Position numbers and translations under genes: made by a program. A DNA stretch of 64,000 nucleotides from Lysinibacillus sp. BPa_S21 (GTDB lineage: Bacteria; Bacillota; Bacilli; Bacillales_A; Planococcaceae), in assembly GCF_023337795.1 (NCBI RefSeq), contig NZ_JALIRS010000004.1, positions 495,991 to 559,990 of the forward strand, in the 5' to 3' direction. The notes beneath the pieces are model-generated. The model was given only the letters and a program-made list of their open reading frames with translations, was not told where the DNA came from and made no database searches. Below, piece after piece: positions 58,680 to 64,000 of this stretch (its first letter is position 1; each line of letters opens with the position of its first letter).

Positions 58680-58788
58680 AAGCGTCGCTGTTCTTCTTAA
58701 ACTAACGAGTGCAAGAGTTAAAAAAGATGTTGCTGCGGCAGCATCTTTTTTTCTTATTGAGCTAACGGGGCAGTTTAGTGCAACAAGG
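58680..58788 (+). repeat. Intergenic repeat, composite copy
   Basis: AAGCGTCGCTGTTCTTCTTA, AACTAACGAGTGCAAGAG, a GATGTTGCTGCGGCAGCATC hairpin with a T-run, then GAGCTAACGGGGCAGTTTAG. It combines modules seen separately in other copies. An 82-codon frame over it (58654-58902) is not a credible gene. Confidence 0.6.
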
Positions 58789-58919
58789 AGTACCTTCAAA
58801 ATTATGGGGATTTACAACGCTAAGTTAAGAAATGTGACCAAACGAGGGTTTGGGAACAATTTAATTACAATTTATGTCTATATTGAAAAAGGGAGAGCTT
58901 AATGTAAGGGGGATGGATT

Positions 58920-59210
58920 TTGAATAAAAGCAAAGTAGGGACAACTTTAGGATTCTTATCTATATTGCCTGCGATAGTAAGTGTTATTTTTTACTATACA
59001 GAAAGAGGTCCGAATGCTGATATTTACTTAATAATTAATATTTCAGGGGTTTTATCCATTATAGGTATTATACTTTCTGTAATATCTTTATGGATGTCTA
59101 AAGGACGCATAAGTAAATTATTAATCGGATTAATCGGGTTAATCGCAAATTTAGTGATTTTAGTTCTTGCGTTTCTATTATTATTAGCCATGGGAATTGG
59201 AGAAGCTTAA
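58920..59210 (+). CDS. Small three-span membrane protein
   Basis: 96 residues from TTG 58920 after AAGGGGG. Spans near residues 9-26, 38-60 and 68-90 (LLIGLIGLIANLVILVLAFL). Family not recognised. A good terminator follows. Confidence 0.6.
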   Translation: MNKSKVGTTLGFLSILPAIVSVIFYYTERGPNADIYLIINISGVLSIIGIILSVISLWMSKGRISKLLIGLIGLIANLVILVLAFLLLLAMGIGEA

Positions 59211-59273
59211 TTAATGCTTCATGTATATGTTACTCAAAAAACGTTCCCAAACAAAAGGTTGGTAACATTTCAA

Positions 59274-59315
59274 ACAGCGACAAATACTGATTTAACAGTG
59301 CTTGTCGCTGTTTTT
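59274..59315 (+). terminator. Rho-independent terminator
   Basis: ACAGCGACAA and TTGTCGCTGT with a large loop, then TTTTATT. Confidence 0.8.
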
Positions 59316-59320
59316 ATTAG

Positions 59321-59390
59321 AAAATAACGCTCTGAGACGCTGCGAAAAATAATTTTAAAGAAGACTGTTCGATTCACTTGTTCTGAATGG
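59321..59390 (+). repeat. 70-base direct repeat, copy 1
   Basis: Begins AAAATAACGCTCTGAGACGC and ends CTTGTTCTGAATGG. It matches the copy at 60062-60131 with only a few changes. Confidence 0.8.
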
Positions 59391-59716
59391 AGGGGAAGAG
59401 TAGTTCAACAAACGTTTGGATTATTTTGGTATAATTTGATTGAGTGATAATGAGGGGATTTTAGGGATTGGGATTTATTTTCTTTTTGGATAACGTGGAC
59501 GTGATGAAAAGCTCACTTATAAAGGGGAAAATGAAGAAGAGATTATCTTAGTATTATTGAAGTAATTTGAATGGGGTATTTGCTTTTAGCTACTTATTCA
59601 ATAAATGCATCTAAATCACGCCTTTATTTAAAATAAAAACCCCAAAATTTTGAAACTATTATATTTGTTATTTCGTACCATTTTCAAAGAATTATTATTA
59701 ATTTCAAAGGAGAATT

Positions 59717-60049
59717 ATGGATATCTTTAAAAAAATAATTGAGTTTCTTAACAAAATGAAAAAATTTGATATTTGGGGAGACAAAGATATGGAATTAACT
59801 GAGGAACAAATGAAGCATATACGAATCCAAAATCCGTATGGCATGATGGCGGTTGTTCTTAGTATATTGGCATTCCTTTTCCCACAATACGGTCTATCCA
59901 TAATTACTTTGATTTTTTGTATACTAACCTACTTTACATTTGATAAGGAAAAAGAAGATAACCCTTGGCCATTTTATATTGGTATCTTAATTTCATTGAT
60001 GGGATTATCGATGTTTTTTACAGGTGAAGTTCACAATGTCGTAGTTTGA
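59717..60049 (+). CDS. Small membrane protein between direct repeats
   Basis: 110 residues; AAAGGAGAATT precedes ATG. A basic amphipathic start is followed by two or three hydrophobic spans from about residue 42 to 103. Family not recognised. It is bracketed by the 70-base direct repeats. Confidence 0.6.
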   Translation: MDIFKKIIEFLNKMKKFDIWGDKDMELTEEQMKHIRIQNPYGMMAVVLSILAFLFPQYGLSIITLIFCILTYFTFDKEKEDNPWPFYIGILISLMGLSMFFTGEVHNVVV

Positions 60050-60061
60050 TCTTGTGATAAT

Positions 60062-60131
60062 AAAATAACACTCTGAGACGCTGCGAAAAATAATTTTAAA
60101 GAAGACTGATCGATCCACTTGTTCTGAATGG
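60062..60131 (+). repeat. 70-base direct repeat, copy 2
   Basis: Begins AAAATAACACTCTGAGACGC and ends CTTGTTCTGAATGG; same orientation as copy 1. Confidence 0.8.
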
Positions 60132-60233
60132 CGGTAACATATAAATAGAATCTCAATGAAATGTACCCAAAGGACACTTTTGGACTTTAAAAGCCTTTTT
60201 CCAATCATTTCGGATAAAGGCTTTTGTTGACTA

Positions 60234-60476
60234 TTAATCTACTTCTTTTAATAAACTTTCAATTTTCCCTACTCGTTCATTTAATTCATCCACTTGTTTT
60301 TGTAAATTAAATGTTTGCTGTTTTTCAACATTTAATCGTTCCTCTGCACGTTTAACGTTATTCTTATACGCTCTGTAAAATAAAACTACTAAAAAAATTG
60401 GAACTACCATAAATCCTAACATAATAATTGTTGCTACTGTATCTCCTGCATTTACACCTGTCGCACCATGAGACAT
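60234..60476 (-). CDS. Small membrane protein with coiled-coil tail
   Basis: 80 residues: one membrane span at about 14-35, then a charged coiled coil (LQKQVDELNERVGKIESLL). It starts 4 bases after the regulator gene, in the same operon, which suggests that the regulator controls it. Family not recognised. Confidence 0.65.
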   Translation of the reverse strand: MSHGATGVNAGDTVATIIMLGFMVVPIFLVVLFYRAYKNNVKRAEERLNVEKQQTFNLQKQVDELNERVGKIESLLKEVD

Positions 60477-60480
60477 TGAT

Positions 60481-60813
60481 TTAATCCTCCATCTTCTTAT
60501 TTTTTTTGAGAGTAAGCGTTGGTTCTAACTTTGAAATAAGCTCCTCATTTAACTGTAATTTAAAAGAATTTAGCATATAGTATTTCGCAGCTTTACCACT
60601 CTTTAGTAATTCCATATCACTTGAAACAAGATTTGCTTCTTCAAGCTTTTGTAAATGCAAATACAAAAGGGGTCTGCTCATACCAAGCTCTCTAGCAAGC
60701 TGACTAACGTACTGTTTACCATTAGACAAAATGCTAATAATTCTTAATCTATGAGGATTAGATAAAGCTTCCAAAAACAAAAGTAATTCATCACCATTAT
60801 TAATATGTTTCAT
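60481..60813 (-). CDS. ArsR-like winged-helix regulator
   Basis: 110 residues. FLEALSNPHRLRIISILSNG and QLARELGMSRPLLYLHLQKLEEANLV are the winged-helix core of the ArsR family. No metal-binding C-V-C box is present. There is no ribosome site before the ATG; a palindrome overlaps it, and a minus-strand promoter (TTTACT, 17 bases, TAATAT) would give a leader of only about 15 bases. It is probably autoregulated with the membrane protein downstream. Confidence 0.75.
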   Translation of the reverse strand: MKHINNGDELLLFLEALSNPHRLRIISILSNGKQYVSQLARELGMSRPLLYLHLQKLEEANLVSSDMELLKSGKAAKYYMLNSFKLQLNEELISKLEPTLTLKKNKKMED

Positions 60814-60835
60814 ATGTAATAAATTTATTACATAT
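60812..60835 (-). promoter_or_regulatory. Perfect 24-base palindrome over a start codon
   Basis: Core GTAATAAATTTATTAC, flanked by ATAT on both sides. It covers the start codon and 5' leader of the ArsR-like gene, so it is the likely operator for that regulator. Confidence 0.7.
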
Positions 60836-61203
60836 TACTTGTTTTGTAAATATAAGTAAATACATAAACATTCAAAAAAACGTTCCCAAATACAAGTTTG
60901 GAGACGAACTCAAAGGCCGCTAATGTTGTTAAATCAACGTTTCGTGGCTTTTCTTATGAACATTATTTATACAGCTTTTTATACACTTTTGTTAAAAGTC
61001 AGTCATAGCATGGTTTGTAAGGTTGGGAGGAGTCATTATCTGAAAATACTGTAGTTTTATAAAAAAGATTGATCATTTAAAACAAAGTTCGATTATTTAA
61101 AATAAAGATTGATTGGGGTACCGCCAGCATTTTGGAAAAAACCCATGCTAAGCAAAAAATACAATGAGCCGCCCATATGGTCAGCTCATTTACATAATTA
61201 TCG
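60836..61203. other. Gene-free stretch
   Basis: It contains an AAAAACGTTCCCAAAT element also seen near 59,236, an imperfect GCC/GGC hairpin near 60,915-60,955, short AAGTTCGATTATTTAAAA-type repeats, and the minus-strand terminator at 61163. No gene is supported. Confidence 0.5.
61163..61190 (-). terminator. Terminator of the lipoprotein gene (minus strand)
   Basis: AATGAGC and GCTCATT around 14 bases; the A-run at 61154-61159 is the T-run on the minus strand. Confidence 0.65.
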
Positions 61204-61770
61204 TTAGCGGAAGTCATTTTCCGAATGTTCTTTCGTTAATTTCTCAAGTGCTTTAACATAAGCATCTTTGTTTTCCTTACTTAACTCATAACCCGCCCTT
61301 TTCCAATATTCCCCATCTACACCTGATAAATGTGGCATACTTTTTAGTACAGCTTCTTGCATATTCGGTTTATCCTCTTTACTAGCGTCTTTAATAGTCT
61401 TTGTTCCTTTTCTTGCATCTGTTACCCCTAATTGTATGTCTTTGTGAATGTCTTTGTATTTATCAGGAACTTTTATATATTCCATATTGTCTAAAATCTC
61501 ATCCATCTTGTTTGCTGTTTTTAAAATATCTTTTTCTTTTTCTTTGTCTTTCGTAGCTTTCATCGAGTTTACTATGAATAAATCCTTCAAGTATTGAAAC
61601 TCTACTAATTGTTCACAAATATAATAGGGATACTGTTTCTCTGATATTACTGTTTTCATTGTTGATTTGCTTACCTGCTCAGTCTTAGGAGTAGACTCTT
61701 TATTTTCTACCGCACAACCTACTAATAATAGAATAGGTATTGCTAATGATACGAGTTTCGTTGCTTTCAT
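61204..61770 (-). CDS. Lipoprotein
   Basis: 188 residues. The signal ends in LLVGC (lipobox, cysteine near residue 19), followed by a threonine/serine-rich linker and a helical lysine-rich body. AAAAGGAGGAT precedes the start. Family not recognised; surface-anchored. Confidence 0.75.
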   Translation of the reverse strand: MKATKLVSLAIPILLLVGCAVENKESTPKTEQVSKSTMKTVISEKQYPYYICEQLVEFQYLKDLFIVNSMKATKDKEKEKDILKTANKMDEILDNMEYIKVPDKYKDIHKDIQLGVTDARKGTKTIKDASKEDKPNMQEAVLKSMPHLSGVDGEYWKRAGYELSKENKDAYVKALEKLTKEHSENDFR

Positions 61771-62093
61771 TATGTATCCTCCTTTTAGAAAGTATTGTAA
61801 TTAATTAACATATTGTACCACAACGTAAAATTCCGGGCCGCAAAAAACAGGATCCCGGCCCCAAACTCTTTGGAGATTGTGAAGAAATTTACTTAAACTA
61901 AAGGGGCAGGTTAGTTGAACAGTGTTGTTTAACTTGTATTCAACAATCGGGCCATATTCTTGAGGGACGTTTTTATACACTTTAAGGAAACATTTACCAC
62001 TAAGTTTCGTTCTCTATATTGAGATTATGAATAATTCTATTTAAAGCAAAAAGGAAATTTAAGGGTTATAGAAAAACACTACGAGGTGAGTAA
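61771..62093. other. Gene-free stretch
   Basis: It holds a GC-rich CCGGG/CCCGG hairpin near 61835-61860 and a partial intergenic repeat (AACTAAAGGGGCAGGTTAGT, 61895-61922). No gene is seen. Confidence 0.5.
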
Positions 62094-62570
62094 ATGAGTG
62101 GAGATTATGGTGAAGTTCCAATAAAATGTACAGGTGTTGCAATTGTACTTTTAAAAAAGATTGAAAAAGAGTATAAAGTACTGTTATTGAAAAGGTCTAC
62201 ATCTGTATTAAATAATGTTTGGTGTTATATTGGCGGAGGTATCGAGGAAGGAGAAATGGCTTGGGAGTCTGCTGTAAGAGAGGTCAAAGAAGAAACAGGT
62301 ATTTCAAAGATTTTATTATATACTACTAACAAATTTGATCAAATATTTTCACCAAAAGAAAATTATATTTATGTTGCACCTGTATTTGTTGGATATGTTG
62401 AAGAACAACAAGAAGTCACATTAAATTACGAACACAGCGAATATAAATGGTTATCGTTTAAAGAGGCAATTGCCACGGTTTCATTACCTGGAAATGATGA
62501 AGTCCTAATGTCTATTGAAAAACATTTTGTCATGAGAAATCCTTCCGAATATTTGCGTATTGAAAACTAA
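62094..62570 (+). CDS. Nudix hydrolase
   Basis: 158 residues. A complete Nudix box, G-x5-E-x7-R-E-V-x-E-E-x-G-I, lies at about residues 48-70 (GGIEEGEMAWESAVREVKEE). Such enzymes cleave nucleoside diphosphates linked to other groups; the substrate is unknown. GAGGTGAG precedes ATG. Confidence 0.85.
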   Translation: MSGDYGEVPIKCTGVAIVLLKKIEKEYKVLLLKRSTSVLNNVWCYIGGGIEEGEMAWESAVREVKEETGISKILLYTTNKFDQIFSPKENYIYVAPVFVGYVEEQQEVTLNYEHSEYKWLSFKEAIATVSLPGNDEVLMSIEKHFVMRNPSEYLRIEN

Positions 62571-62582
62571 TATTGGAGGTTT

Positions 62583-62999
62583 ATGAATTTGAAAAGAATA
62601 ATAACTATTATTTTTCTTTTTGCAACAATGTTTTTAGTTGCCTGTTATAGTGAAGATGAAAGGGAATTAACAAGAGTAGATTTTCAAAAGTTAAGTAAAG
62701 AAAGAAATTACGAAGAAGTTTTAATGATAACAGATAATGAAACGGTTGATTTATTAAAGAAAACAATCGAAAACATTAAATGGGAAGATACAGGGGTTAA
62801 CATGGCTAGAAATCCAGATGTAAAAGCTACATTTTTTTACACTGATGATAAAAAGCCTGAAAGATTGAGGGAATTAGGAGTTTGGTTCAATGAAAATACT
62901 GGTACAGGAACAATTGCTAGCATTGATAAATACAAAAGTCACGGAGAACTAAATAATGATAATGCAAATACCTTAAAAAATATATTCTTAGTTGAATAA
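62583..62999 (+). CDS. Small lipoprotein
   Basis: 138 residues; a signal ending LVAC (cysteine near residue 21), then a soluble alpha-beta body. TTGGAGG precedes the start, 12 bases after the Nudix gene, so the two are probably cotranscribed. Family not recognised. Confidence 0.7.
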   Translation: MNLKRIITIIFLFATMFLVACYSEDERELTRVDFQKLSKERNYEEVLMITDNETVDLLKKTIENIKWEDTGVNMARNPDVKATFFYTDDKKPERLRELGVWFNENTGTGTIASIDKYKSHGELNNDNANTLKNIFLVE

Positions 63000-63005
63000 C
63001 GATCC

Positions 63006-63050
63006 TGCACAATCGGGCGCGATTGTGCAAGAAGCGTCGCTGTTCTTATT
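63006..63050 (+). repeat. Intergenic repeat module with hairpin
   Basis: TGCACAATC and GATTGTGCA are exact complements around GGGCGC, followed by GCGTCGCTGTTCTTATTAAG, a module shared with the composite repeat at 58680. Confidence 0.6.
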
Positions 63051-63201
63051 AAGAATCTGTTTTGACCTTATTGTGTGGACTACTGTAATAGAAATAAACC
63101 TCTGGTAAATTTTTCTATTTATCTACCAAATCAAACTTTTCTGTGTTATCATTCTTAATAGACATAATTTTCAGTTATTTAAGATGCAGGGAGATGATGA
63201 T

Positions 63202-63444
63202 TTGAGTATAAAAGCTTCTTATCAAGGAGTAGTTGAACTTAACATTGTACATTGGGAATCTATTGACAATTTAGGCGAAAAGATTACCGAAGTTAGAGAC
63301 TCACAAAAAATTTATACAAATGACATAGTTGAAATACAACAAATTGTAGATTTTGGTCGAGTTACAGAAAGGTCTCATAGAATACTTATTATTTTTAACT
63401 TAAAAAGGGATTTAGATTATCTTGGAGAAAAAATAATTTTATGA
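63202..63444 (+). CDS. Hypothetical protein
   Basis: 80 residues from TTG 63202 with GGGAG 8 bases upstream (ATG 63184 is also in frame). Beta-rich, no family recognised. Confidence 0.45.
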   Translation: MSIKASYQGVVELNIVHWESIDNLGEKITEVRDSQKIYTNDIVEIQQIVDFGRVTERSHRILIIFNLKRDLDYLGEKIIL

Positions 63445-64000
63445 GTCATTTTTCAACAAGAGGAACAACATCCTATCACACTTCAAACTATGGACTTGTG
63501 CGTAATATCATACACAAGTCCTTTTTGTTATGCTCCCTGCTCTTGATCAACGTTCATAAGAATTGGAAAGTAGCTCTGAGAACCTACCTGATAGCAACCC
63601 ATGCAACCAAGTGTATGTCTAACTGATACTCGAGTCGTCTGAGCGCTGTCTGAGAGACTTAACAAAGCACATCAACTTAATGATGTGCTACCACAATCTC
63701 AACATACCTTGCTTTTAAGCTTACGCCTCCCAACTCCAACATTTAAAAATAAGGTGTGCTATTCCAAACAACTGATTATTAAGTTATTCAACTCCCATGA
63801 AAGAACTTAATCATCTTTCATTTTCTGTGGTGAAGTGTTGATTTTTGGCGCGTCATGGATGGCTAACGGCGAGGTTTAGTTGAACAAGCAATGTCAATTT
63901 AATTTTAATGAAGCTGGGAATACTACACCTAAAATACATTGAGGTGTTAGAAAATGACCAGATCTATTTCACTATTGTTGATTTCATTTTGTTTGTTTTT
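63445..64000. other. Gene-free right edge
   Basis: It contains the terminator at 63492, a short hairpin (AGCACATCA/TGATGTGCT, 63666-63689), and a partial repeat at 63861-63890 (GGCTAACGGCGAGGTTTAG). A new frame may begin near 63,953 (ATG, GAGGTG upstream) and run off the edge. No other gene is supported. Confidence 0.45.
63492..63526 (+). terminator. Rho-independent terminator
   Basis: GGACTTGTG and CACAAGTCC around 12 bases, then TTTTT. Confidence 0.75.

Larger units (their letters stand above)
59211..59716. other. Gene-free stretch: terminator, repeat and remnant
   Basis: It holds the terminator at 59274-59315, direct repeat copy 1 (59321-59390), and a short C-terminal gene remnant near 59505-59563 (KGENEEEIILVLLK then stop). 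No complete gene is seen. Confidence 0.5.

Noticed and set aside
58654..58902. 82-residue coding frame
   Set aside because: It runs across the composite intergenic repeat and its hairpin, and has no ribosome site or family likeness.
63441..63626. 61-residue coding frame
   Set aside because: It covers a terminator and has no credible start signal.
63530..63780. Riboswitch or tRNA-like structure near the right edge
   Set aside because: Only one short hairpin is present; the sequence does not match any riboswitch core I know.
1..64000. CRISPR arrays, tRNA or rRNA genes
   Set aside because: No regularly spaced repeats of 25-40 bases and no cloverleaf or rRNA-like stretches were found by reading.

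Overview
The window is low-GC Firmicute DNA in two unlike halves. Bases 1 to about 38,740 are the right part of a large temperate phage integrated as a prophage. Bases 38,740 to 64,000 are host chromosome. Two S-layer-homology proteins, a YfkAB-type radical SAM gene, L25/Ctc, YfnB-type and YczE-type proteins, GGAGG ribosome sites and TTGACA/TATAAT promoters point to the Bacillus/Lysinibacillus group, most likely Lysinibacillus. This placement is inferred from protein content, not from rRNA.

Prophage (1-38.7 kb). Nearly everything is on the + strand. The left edge has a YopQ-like protein followed by an MrpR (YopR)-like integrase-fold repressor, the lysogeny pair of SPbeta-like phages, then a terminator and a strong promoter with a LexA-like box. 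Next come many small early genes, two RNase H-fold proteins, a DEDD exonuclease, a macro-domain protein, a phage sigma-70-type factor and one lone minus-strand gene (2.5-14 kb). A replication block runs from 14 to 23.6 kb: RuvC-like resolvase, a protein with an SSB-type acidic tip, a Sak4-like ATPase, a zinc-finger protein, DnaB-like helicase, DnaG-like primase, PD-(D/E)XK nuclease and a family-B DNA polymerase. After another run of small genes (YopX-like, 3D-domain protein), a nucleotide module (31-38.4 kb) supplies a dNMP kinase-like protein, a glutaredoxin-like protein, class I ribonucleotide reductase, dUTPase, thymidylate synthase and dihydrofolate reductase. The phage ends in a terminator and an attachment junction that cuts the host yfkAB gene. 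Structural, lysis and integrase genes are not in the window.

The phage half carries several non-coding patterns that its genes do not explain: about 28 intergenic copies of ATACATAA, all on one strand and mostly just upstream of ribosome-binding sites; a hairpin leader with compensatory stem changes in front of three unrelated genes; a 177-base region closed by a perfect 12-base inverted repeat; a repeated sigma-A promoter module; and a recurrent AT-rich spacer after stop codons.

Host half (38.7-64 kb). This holds ordinary genes: HAD phosphatase, SLH proteins, L25/Ctc, a PadR-DUF2812 operon with a long operator, YczE-like and BASS transporters, a flavin reductase diverging from a LysR regulator, and two MFS transporters. 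From about 52.8 kb the DNA becomes accessory and decayed: back-to-back remnants of a zinc alcohol dehydrogenase and a short-chain dehydrogenase, a frameshifted DUF5071-like gene, a broken Gfo/Idh/MocA gene, orphan small membrane proteins and lipoproteins, an ArsR-like regulator with a perfect palindrome over its start codon, a Nudix hydrolase, and several copies of an intergenic repeat built around GAGTTGCATATGCAACTC and AACTAACGG. I saw no rRNA, tRNA, CRISPR array or intact insertion sequence.
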